Below the pieces are notes generated by a model. That model was not told the origin of the DNA. It saw nothing but the letters and a program-made list of their open reading frames with translations, and made no database searches. From assembly GCA_016288205.1 (NCBI GenBank), contig JAEEYO010000036.1:21546-85545 (forward strand): a DNA stretch of 64,000 nucleotides, written 5' to 3'. The stretch's first letter is position 1, and the number at the start of each line of letters is the position of its first letter. Shown here in pieces: positions 1 to 6,764 of this stretch. The position numbers were made by a program, and so were the translations under genes. The stretch comes from Treponema sp. GTDB taxonomy: Bacteria; Spirochaetota; Spirochaetia; Treponematales; Treponemataceae.

Positions 1-1
1 A

Positions 2-466
2 ATCAGAATCAGCAGGGCCCTTGAAGTCTACTACTCCACCGGCAGGCCCCTCAGCTCCTACAAAATGCCCGACACCCCCAGAGCCAAATACGACTTTTGC
101 ACGATAATCCTTGAGCGGCCAAGGGAAGAGCTTTACCGAAGGATAGACCTCCGTGTGGACGCGATGTTTGAAATGGGACTCGCACAGGAAATCGAGGGTC
201 TGAAAAAGATGGGCTACGGAAAAGACAGCCCCGGAATGAAAGCCATTGGTTACAGCGAATTTTTCACCACACCGCTCCCGGAAGATTTACCGCAGACGGA
301 AAAACTTGCCCAAATTAAAGACCTGATTAAAAACCACAGCCGACGCTACGCAAAAAAACAATACACCATCATGCGCGACATCCCCGGAGCCATCCGCCTC
401 CCCGCCGACGACAGACCCCAGGTAGAAAAAATCATCTCGGAGTTTCTAAAAGCTCATTTACAATGA
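2..466 (+). CDS. miaA: tRNA dimethylallyltransferase, C-terminal part (5' end outside window)
   Basis: MiaA transfers a dimethylallyl group from DMAPP to N6 of A37 in tRNAs that read codons starting with U. The reading frame is open from base 2, so the start lies outside the window. About 154 residues are visible, roughly the second half of a protein usually near 300 residues long. The family segment RALEVYYSTGRPLSSYK is encoded at bases 14-64, and a basic C-terminal region (KNHSRRYAKKQYT) follows, as expected. The N-terminal P-loop cannot be seen. The gene converges on the esterase gene, and a heptamer repeat array lies between them. The family assignment is firm. Confidence 0.9.
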   Translation: MRISRALEVYYSTGRPLSSYKMPDTPRAKYDFCTIILERPREELYRRIDLRVDAMFEMGLAQEIEGLKKMGYGKDSPGMKAIGYSEFFTTPLPEDLPQTEKLAQIKDLIKNHSRRYAKKQYTIMRDIPGAIRLPADDRPQVEKIISEFLKAHLQ

Positions 467-478
467 TTTTTTATTGAC

Positions 479-527
479 TTTCCACTTTCATCTTTCATCT
501 TTCATCTTTCATCTTTCATCTTTCAAC
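479..527. repeat. Heptanucleotide tandem array (7 units, consensus TTTCATC)
   Basis: Seven contiguous 7-base units run from 479 to 527: TTTCCAC, five perfect TTTCATC copies (486-520) and TTTCAAC. On the minus strand the array begins at the stop codon of the esterase gene (523-525) and fills the space towards miaA. The first unit, read on the minus strand, is GTGGAAA, the same heptamer repeated at 13872-13899. Unit-length arrays like this mutate by slipped-strand pairing. No coding consequence is visible here because the array follows the stop codon. Confidence 0.9.
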
Positions 528-2109
528 TCGAAAACGGTGCGAGGGGGAGACCGTTGCGTCCGTACACCGTGACAGGGCCGTAATTGTACCAGGCATAGCG
601 GGCATGCAGGGGGCGCGGGACATCGGGGGAAGAAAGCACGATTATTCCTCCCTCCTCAAAACGGAAGAGCGCTGGATAAAACTTTCCGTCCTCACCTGCG
701 ACTTCAAATCCCGTGAGATTTTCCGGCACCTTGTTTCCCTGCCTTTGCTCAAGATATTTGTAGTGCTCAAGGCGCTCAAAATCTTCCATATAAATAAATC
801 CGTCCTCAGCGTTGTCGAAATACAGCACAAGCTCGTTCTCATGCGGAATGCAATTTTTGAACGAGGGTCCCTCCGCGATTTTTCTTGAGACCAATCCGTA
901 GGCGGAGTAAAGGGCTTCCTTTTCCAGTCTCTCGCCAAGTGCCTTTTTTGATTTTGGATGAATGTCGTCGTACTGTCCCAACCCAAGGGCAACAGTCATA
1001 CCCGTGTTTTTTACCGTGCGCGAAACCCATGCCTGCTGCTCGCGGATAACGCACCAGTTCTTAAAATCCTTGTCCTGACGGTAGCGGTGTTCCGGGAGCT
1101 GCACAAAGACAAACGGAAGTGTGTCATCCCCCCAGTCATGTCTCCAGCGCTCAATCAATCTCCTGAAAAGATTTCCGTAAGATTGCGGCCTGTGGTCGTC
1201 GCTTTCCCCCTGATAATAGATAAATCCACGGAGAGTATATGGAGCCACACGGCTTATCATGCACTCATAAAGCCCCGCAGGTCGGTACGGATTCTTGCAG
1301 CATTTTGGTCCCGGCCATCTGCATTCCCCGATTTTTTCCAGAACCTCGCTCCACTCAATCCGCGGATTCTCCTTGTAAAGGGCGTCGCTTTTTTTCTGCC
1401 ACTCAGAATGGTAGGCCTCATACTCGTCATACTCTCGGCACTGCTCCTCAACGCTCTTTCCCTTCTCCGCCTCACGCTGCTCATCAAGATAGATTTTCAA
1501 ATCAGCGTCCTTCTCAATGTCGCACGCGGGAATCCATGCCGCAGCCGAAGTTCCTCCCCAGTTGCACCCGATGATTCCGACGGTAACTCCCAAATCCTCA
1601 GAAAGTTTCTTGCCGAAAAAATATCCCACGGCTGACCACGCCTTTTTCTGATCCGAGTCCCAGGTCTGCCATGCCGAATTTCTTTCTCCCTCAAAAAATT
1701 TCTCGTCCATCCATGCGTTCTTCTGCGTGTAATAAAATCGCACGTTCACATCTTTCACCGACTCAAGCTCGGCAGGCCCCTCTGTGCAGTTGTGAAGCTC
1801 AAATTCCATGTTGGACTGACCTCCGGCAAGCCACACTTCACCCACGGCAATGTTTGAAAAGGATTTTTTACCACCGGCGCATGAGACCTCCAGTTTGAGC
1901 CCGTCCATAGCAGGAAGAGGGGGCAGCAGGATTTTCCACTTTCCGTCTTTCGCAATGGAACCGTTCTCCGTGATGATTTTTCCGTCCGAATCAAAAAGAG
2001 CGGCCCTTACCTCAAGTCCGTCCCTCCCGCAGCCAAAAACAGAGATTGCACGGTCCCTTTGCAAAACCGAATTGTCCGAAAAAACAGATGCGACTGAAAA
2101 ATCAACCAT
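523..2109 (-). CDS. Sialate O-acetylesterase-like SGNH carbohydrate esterase
   Basis: This 528-residue protein is of the SASA family, which removes acetyl esters from sialic acids or other acetylated sugars. The N-terminus contains the family-typical FSDNSVLQRD. The nucleophile block GGQSNME is at 96-102 (Ser99), the oxyanion block YYQGESD at 298-304, and the Asp/His block DDIHP at 381-385, so the catalytic set looks complete. No signal peptide is visible, which suggests a cytoplasmic enzyme acting on imported oligosaccharides. A GGAGG ribosome site precedes the ATG at the usual distance, and a TATATT-like -10 lies near 2140 on the minus strand. No sugar-catabolism neighbours are present, so the substrate is open (xylan and mannan acetyl groups are alternatives). 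Confidence 0.82.
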   Translation of the reverse strand: MVDFSVASVFSDNSVLQRDRAISVFGCGRDGLEVRAALFDSDGKIITENGSIAKDGKWKILLPPLPAMDGLKLEVSCAGGKKSFSNIAVGEVWLAGGQSNMEFELHNCTEGPAELESVKDVNVRFYYTQKNAWMDEKFFEGERNSAWQTWDSDQKKAWSAVGYFFGKKLSEDLGVTVGIIGCNWGGTSAAAWIPACDIEKDADLKIYLDEQREAEKGKSVEEQCREYDEYEAYHSEWQKKSDALYKENPRIEWSEVLEKIGECRWPGPKCCKNPYRPAGLYECMISRVAPYTLRGFIYYQGESDDHRPQSYGNLFRRLIERWRHDWGDDTLPFVFVQLPEHRYRQDKDFKNWCVIREQQAWVSRTVKNTGMTVALGLGQYDDIHPKSKKALGERLEKEALYSAYGLVSRKIAEGPSFKNCIPHENELVLYFDNAEDGFIYMEDFERLEHYKYLEQRQGNKVPENLTGFEVAGEDGKFYPALFRFEEGGIIVLSSPDVPRPLHARYAWYNYGPVTVYGRNGLPLAPFSS

Positions 2110-2219
2110 AAAATGCCTCCAAAATCAAGACCAATAATATAGAAAAAAATCCGTTTTATCCATAGAAATGGAAAATTTAGCCGAATTTAACAAAAATTCT
2201 TAAATTTATCTTTCGGCAT

Positions 2220-2248
2220 TTGACAATTTGCGATTTTGGATTTATTAT
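2220..2248 (+). promoter_or_regulatory. Sigma-70 promoter for the PilZ-like gene
   Basis: TTGACA (2220-2225), a 17-base spacer and TATTAT (2243-2248) match the housekeeping consensus at 11 of 12 positions. The predicted transcript start near 2255 lies upstream of the ATG at 2269 and downstream of a possible in-frame TTG at 2236, which rules that TTG out as the start. Confidence 0.75.
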
Positions 2249-2268
2249 TAGAAAGAATAGGGGGCATT

Positions 2269-3105
2269 ATGGCTGGAACACAAGAAATCATCATGGGGCG
2301 AAAAACTTTTTTCTTCATGCCCGACAGCTCCATGCTTCCAGATATTTTTCTAGAAGAGTACATGGCGCGCGGTTATGAAACATACATTATAAGGGATGAC
2401 AAAAGCTGCCCGCTCAGACGAAAGGTTGATTTGATCTCATCGGTCTTCACGGATTCCATACTTTTTTTCAACGTTGACTCGGAGGTTCAGGGAATCAACT
2501 GGAGAAGCTACATTGCCGAGCTGCAAAAATCATACGAGGACAGAATACTCATCGGCGTGCTGTACAAAAAAAAGGACAGCGCGGAGTCAAAGAAACATAT
2601 CGAGCAGTACTATCTGTACGACCTGGGGATTCAGTGCGGGTGCATCGAGCTTACACCGGATCCGAAAAAGAATTTCCAGCTCATTGATTCCGTCCTAAGG
2701 GCAAATCAGGCGGAGGGAAGACGAAAGACCCTCAGGGCCCCATGCGAAAGTTCCAGCTCCGTCTCCATGACCTATGAAAAGAAGGAGTATCATGGAAAAA
2801 TTCTGGACATAAGCACGAACCATTTCTCATGCACGTTCACCGGAGAGCAGCCGGAGCTTTCCATCGGCACAAAGATTCAAAACATGCAGCTTTCCGTCAA
2901 CGGACTTGTTTTCCACACCGACGCAATCAACTCAATGACGCGCAAAAAGGAAAACGGAGAGATTCTGAACGTCCTTATTTTCACCAACAAGGACGGAGCG
3001 AAGGGGCTTGACGAAAACAACTACATCAACCTGCGGCACAAAATCTACCAGATAATAGACAGCAGGGCATGGGAGCTGATGCGCACGATTTTCTCCTCAA
3101 GCTGA
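2269..3105 (+). CDS. PilZ-like domain protein
   Basis: This 278-residue cytoplasmic protein has no signal or membrane segment. The N-terminal half (about 1-140) shows nothing I recognise. The C-terminal half looks like a PilZ domain: the basic motif RRKTLR is at 151-156 and DISTNHF at 180-186, matching the (D/N)xSxxG position except that the glycine is missing. PilZ domains normally bind c-di-GMP through these two motifs, so binding may be weakened or lost. The start is set by AGGGGG at 2259-2264 just before the ATG and by the promoter at 2220-2248. The gene ends one base before the convergent thioesterase stop. An EAL phosphodiesterase is encoded at 47279. Confidence 0.65.
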   Translation: MAGTQEIIMGRKTFFFMPDSSMLPDIFLEEYMARGYETYIIRDDKSCPLRRKVDLISSVFTDSILFFNVDSEVQGINWRSYIAELQKSYEDRILIGVLYKKKDSAESKKHIEQYYLYDLGIQCGCIELTPDPKKNFQLIDSVLRANQAEGRRKTLRAPCESSSSVSMTYEKKEYHGKILDISTNHFSCTFTGEQPELSIGTKIQNMQLSVNGLVFHTDAINSMTRKKENGEILNVLIFTNKDGAKGLDENNYINLRHKIYQIIDSRAWELMRTIFSSS

Positions 3106-3106
3106 T

Positions 3107-4039
3107 TCAGGATGTCCAGAGTCCACGGCTCATCGCTGATTCCGGTCTCCACACGGTCTTGGCCCTGAACACTTCGCTTCCGTCACTCCTGATTATGCTG
3201 TGCACGGCGCAAATTTCATCATCTTTGCATTCTTCCTCAATCACGGCCGTCCTGCAAGTCAATGTGTCGCCATAATGCGCGCTGGAGATGAAGTTTGTGT
3301 CCAGACTGGAGACAAGACGCGACGAGCAGATTTCATCCGGGACGCTGTTCAAAACATACTTCAAATATTCCGTATTGTTCACGTGTCCGTTCAGGTCAAT
3401 CTCAAGACGCTGCGGTGTAAAAGTCCTTTCAAAGCTGAATTTCTCAGGAAGTACGATTTTCGGAAAGCGCGTTATGCATGAGGCCTCGGAGCAAAAACCG
3501 ATGTTCCCGAAATCTACGGAATCCATAGGCACAGGACGAAGAGTCTCAAGGTCAAGGAGCATCCACTGGAATTTCGCGTTCATAAAGGTCTGGCCCTTTT
3601 TCCTCTCGGCACCCGGAGTACGGCAAATCAGGGGAGTCTCCCAGTCGCTCTTTTTTCCTCCGTCGGCATAAGAAAAGCGGAAGTCGTAAAGGCTGAAAAG
3701 TCCCCTCACCTCCTCCATCCAGGACTCAAGAAGCAGGTCATCCTTCCACTCAGGATATTCGGAAATCTCAAAATGCTGCTTCGTCACAACCCAGGTAAGT
3801 CCCTTGCGTCCCATGTGGGGAATCGTAAGTCCGTGCTCCCCGTAATGGAAGGAAACCAGCGTCTGCGCCCAAGTGGACATTCCGACAAGCGTAAACCGAA
3901 GTTTGCCGTCTATGAATGCGGAATCCACGGCATAAGGCATTGAAAAAATATTTGACATGGATTGAGAATAGCACAAAGCGGAAATCAAATCAAGACGCCC
4001 GGAAAAGCGACGCATTTCCACACGCATTTCCACACGCAT
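3107..4039 (-). CDS. Acyl-ACP thioesterase (FatA/FatB-like)
   Basis: This 310-residue double hot-dog thioesterase would release fatty acids from acyl carrier protein. The second hot-dog domain carries DLNGHVNNTEYL starting at Asp215, the catalytic region of bacterial and plant acyl-ACP thioesterases (Asp215, Asn217, His219). The ATG at 4039 is preceded by AAGGGGTG with good spacing, so I keep it. Another candidate is the Met at residue 28 (base 3958), where family similarity begins (MSNIFSMPYAV). The first residues MRVEMRVEMR come from a 12-base tandem repeat in which every unit carries an in-frame ATG. A TATAAT lies at 4056-4061 on the minus strand. The gene is convergent with the PilZ-like gene, with one base between the stops. 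Confidence 0.82.
   Translation of the reverse strand: MRVEMRVEMRRFSGRLDLISALCYSQSMSNIFSMPYAVDSAFIDGKLRFTLVGMSTWAQTLVSFHYGEHGLTIPHMGRKGLTWVVTKQHFEISEYPEWKDDLLLESWMEEVRGLFSLYDFRFSYADGGKKSDWETPLICRTPGAERKKGQTFMNAKFQWMLLDLETLRPVPMDSVDFGNIGFCSEASCITRFPKIVLPEKFSFERTFTPQRLEIDLNGHVNNTEYLKYVLNSVPDEICSSRLVSSLDTNFISSAHYGDTLTCRTAVIEEECKDDEICAVHSIIRSDGSEVFRAKTVWRPESAMSRGLWTS
4010..4039 (-). repeat. 12-base tandem repeat inside the 5' end of the thioesterase gene
   Basis: On the minus strand ATGCGTGTGGAA occurs twice in tandem (4028-4039 and 4016-4027) and is followed by a partial third copy, ATGCGT (4010-4015). The unit is a multiple of three and encodes MRVE, so copy-number change would alter the N-terminus without a frameshift. 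It would also add or remove in-frame start codons. Confidence 0.85.
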
Positions 4040-4055
4040 TTCTCACCCCTTGCCA

Positions 4056-4061
4056 ATTATA
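4056..4061 (-). promoter_or_regulatory. -10 element for the thioesterase gene
   Basis: A perfect TATAAT on the minus strand ends 16 bases before the ATG at 4039. I see no convincing -35 hexamer 16-18 bases upstream. Confidence 0.45.
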
Positions 4062-4113
4062 CGAAAATTTCATAAAATAGGAGCACTTAAAATTGGAGGA
4101 AAAGGGTAACGAC

Positions 4114-5214
4114 ATGAAACTTGCGGTTGACTGCAGGATGAGCGGAAAAAGCGGCATTGGCACTTTCATCGACGGAGTACTGCCTTTTTTTGCCAAGATG
4201 GACATTGACCTCCTTCTTGTCGGAAAATCAGAAAGCCCCGTTGAGGGAAAAACAATCGCCTGTATCCCTTGTGACATAAAGCCATTCTCGCTCAAGGAAA
4301 TTTTTGCATTTCCAAAATCCATCGCGGACAAAATCAACTCATGCGACGCATTTTTCAGCCCCTACTGCAACATTCCCGGCGGAATCCGGGTGCCTGTGGT
4401 CTGCACAATCCACGACATAGTTTTTTTGGACATTCCTTCGCTTGCTGGTAAAATCGGAACACTTGCACGAAAGATTTTCTATAAGCGCGCCATAAGACTT
4501 TCAAAGGCGGTCTGTACGGTCTCTCAGTTCAGCAAAGAAAGGATCCTCGCCCAGCTAAAATGCAGGAAGCCAATCTACATTGTGTACGGAGACGCACCGG
4601 AATATTTCCATAAGCCGATTTTGCCCGCGCCACAAAAAAAGGACACGGTGATTTTTATCGGCAACATAAAAAAACACAAGGGACTCCAGACTCTGCTCCC
4701 AGCGTTCAAAAAATTCAGGTCCCAGATTGCGGGGCAAGGAAAAAATCCACCGGAGCTGCTGATAGTCGGCTCAATGGACAATTTCAGGACAAAGGACACG
4801 TCTTTTGATGCCGCGGAACTTGAGAGCGACGGAATTAGATTCACTGGATTCATAAGCGACCAGGAACTTCACGTGCAGCTTTCACAGTCCAGACTTCTCG
4901 TGCAGCCGTCTTTATATGAAGGATTCGGCATTCCACCGCTTCAGGCACTCTACTGCGGCACACAGGCCATCATTTCCGACATTCCAGTGTTCAAGGAAAT
5001 CTACGCGAATCTTCCGGTGACATTTTTCAAGGCGGGAGACTGCGAGGACCTTTGTGCCAAAATGACGGAGCTTTGGAATAATCCGGGTGAGAAAATAGAT
5101 TTTGAAAGTCCGTATTCGTTTAAACTGACGGCGAAAAAAATTATTGAGTGCATCGGCAATGTCGTCGTCGGCTCGGGAAAACAGACAAACACAGAAAAAG
5201 GAATTGCTTTATGA
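4114..5214 (+). CDS. Glycosyltransferase, GT4-type
   Basis: This 366-residue protein has a GT-B fold pattern and is likely a retaining glycosyltransferase acting at the cytoplasmic membrane. The N-terminus (MKLAVDCRMSGKSGIGTF) is typical of family 4. The C-terminal donor-binding block SLYEGFGIPPLQALYCG contains Glu269; the second acidic residue of the usual E-x7-E motif appears replaced by Gln. The ATG at 4114 is chosen because the only in-frame alternative, a TTG at 4093, overlaps the GGAGG ribosome site at 4095-4099. It overlaps the next gene by ATGA, so the two are translationally coupled. Donor and acceptor are unknown. Confidence 0.85.
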   Translation: MKLAVDCRMSGKSGIGTFIDGVLPFFAKMDIDLLLVGKSESPVEGKTIACIPCDIKPFSLKEIFAFPKSIADKINSCDAFFSPYCNIPGGIRVPVVCTIHDIVFLDIPSLAGKIGTLARKIFYKRAIRLSKAVCTVSQFSKERILAQLKCRKPIYIVYGDAPEYFHKPILPAPQKKDTVIFIGNIKKHKGLQTLLPAFKKFRSQIAGQGKNPPELLIVGSMDNFRTKDTSFDAAELESDGIRFTGFISDQELHVQLSQSRLLVQPSLYEGFGIPPLQALYCGTQAIISDIPVFKEIYANLPVTFFKAGDCEDLCAKMTELWNNPGEKIDFESPYSFKLTAKKIIECIGNVVVGSGKQTNTEKGIAL

Positions 5215-6674
5215 AAACTACATCTTTTAAAAGAAGATTTTTGATTCTTCCGCTCATTCTCATGATTGGAACAGGAAGCGTTTTTGCCCAGGACTCGGAG
5301 GCAGAAGACAAGGACACGGAACTCGTATTCACTATGGAAAACGAATCCGAGGAGCAGACATACAAAAGAAATTTCCTTGTGGCGGGCGGTGCTCTGATTT
5401 TTCCAAACATGGTCATCGGAGCCTGGAACCGATTTATAATCAAATCATCATGGGCTCAGGTCGGTTTTGATGACCTCACACATTTTTACGAGCATAAATG
5501 GGCTTGGGACGAGGACTGGTACTGGACGAATTTCGTGCTTCATCCCTATCAGGGAGCCCTTACGTACATGGGAGCAAGGTCGGCGAATTTCACCCCCTGG
5601 GAATCAATACTCTGGGCAACGGCCAGTTCCGTCATCTGGGAATATTTTTTCGAGACAAACGCGCCTTCAATCAATGACCTGATTTATACAAGCGTAGGAG
5701 CCTTCCCCTTGGGAGAAATGCTGTTCCGGCTTTCCTACTCCCTGCAAAACGTATGGTCACCGCTGAGATTCCTTGCAAATCCTGTGAGACTTTTCACGGA
5801 TCCCACAATGAGGGGAAAGACAAATGTACCCAAGGGAAATGTCACGGAGCTTTCATTTAAATTTGGTGTGGGAACAGAAATCGGAAAAACTTGGGCAGAC
5901 AGCGAGCACGAGTCTATCAAAGAGCAATATCCGGGGTTCCTGAGCGCGTTTATGGATGTAGTTTACGGAAATCCTTACGGCAACGACTCAAACATTCCGT
6001 ATTCACAGTTCGAGCTTTCTTTCGGAGGAAACATCGGTCTGCCAAGCGGATACGGATACAAGGAACTGGAAGAAAAACTGATGTACGAGGTGAAAATCCT
6101 GAGCAACGGCATGATTCTTGCAAGGAGCATCGAGGGCAAGGACAACGTAAGGACTACAATCGGCATCGTTCTTGACTACGATTTTATCTGGCAGTCATTC
6201 CAAGAGCTCTCCACCATTTCCCCCGGATTTGCCATAAAGCAGCAGATTGAATTTCCGGCTTCCTCATTGTCATGGCAGTTCCATTTGGATGCGACCCTTT
6301 TGGGAACGACGGATTTCTATTACTACCGCAGAAGACAGTTTGATGACTATCTCTCCTACCGGTCCTACAGTTACGCCATAGGAGCCGAGAGCGTCGGGAA
6401 AATTGAGTGGAAAAGCCAAAACGGCCACAAGCTCTCTTTCGATGCCCACTCATACCTCATGTACGATATGGAGAACCAGACATACGGAGAAATGTCCTCG
6501 GGACTTGAAATTTTCTCCCTGTGCCAGCTTGACTACGAGTACAGGATTGCAAAGAACATAAGCCTGGGTCTGTCAAACAATGTTTACTTGAAATATGCCA
6601 CCTACAAGGACCTTCCGTCCATTTTTTCCACAATGTACAAGGGCCAGGTTTATACACGGGTTTGGGTTAGGTAA
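5211..6674 (+). CDS. DUF3943-domain exported protein
   Basis: This protein of 487 residues has an N-terminal signal peptide (MKTTSFKRRFLILPLILMIG, cleavage likely after SVFA). The central region contains FVLHPYQGALTYMGARS and a Trp/Phe-rich segment recognisable as the DUF3943 family. The C-terminal half is rich in alternating aromatic residues and ends YTRVWVR, consistent with an outer-membrane beta-barrel. The start ATG overlaps the stop of the preceding glycosyltransferase, so expression is coupled and a joint role in envelope building is plausible. The function of the family is unknown to me. Confidence 0.72.
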   Translation: MKTTSFKRRFLILPLILMIGTGSVFAQDSEAEDKDTELVFTMENESEEQTYKRNFLVAGGALIFPNMVIGAWNRFIIKSSWAQVGFDDLTHFYEHKWAWDEDWYWTNFVLHPYQGALTYMGARSANFTPWESILWATASSVIWEYFFETNAPSINDLIYTSVGAFPLGEMLFRLSYSLQNVWSPLRFLANPVRLFTDPTMRGKTNVPKGNVTELSFKFGVGTEIGKTWADSEHESIKEQYPGFLSAFMDVVYGNPYGNDSNIPYSQFELSFGGNIGLPSGYGYKELEEKLMYEVKILSNGMILARSIEGKDNVRTTIGIVLDYDFIWQSFQELSTISPGFAIKQQIEFPASSLSWQFHLDATLLGTTDFYYYRRRQFDDYLSYRSYSYAIGAESVGKIEWKSQNGHKLSFDAHSYLMYDMENQTYGEMSSGLEIFSLCQLDYEYRIAKNISLGLSNNVYLKYATYKDLPSIFSTMYKGQVYTRVWVR

Positions 6675-6712
6675 GGTGGACTGTTGTAACATTATATCTT
6701 CTACGAAAGTCT

Positions 6713-6741
6713 TTGACAAAACATGCTTAATAATATATAAT
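6713..6741 (+). promoter_or_regulatory. Perfect-consensus sigma-70 promoter of the three-gene surface-polymer module
   Basis: TTGACA (6713-6718), a 17-base spacer and TATAAT (6736-6741) match the housekeeping consensus at all 12 positions. AGAGGA at 6754-6759 precedes the ATG at 6765. This is the best promoter in the window. Confidence 0.85.
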
Positions 6742-6764
6742 TTCTTTACCAACAGAGGATTATA

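Noticed and set aside
958..1635. Long open frame opposite the esterase gene
   Set aside because: It lies wholly antisense to a well-supported gene, lacks family resemblance, and its composition follows the complement of the esterase codons.
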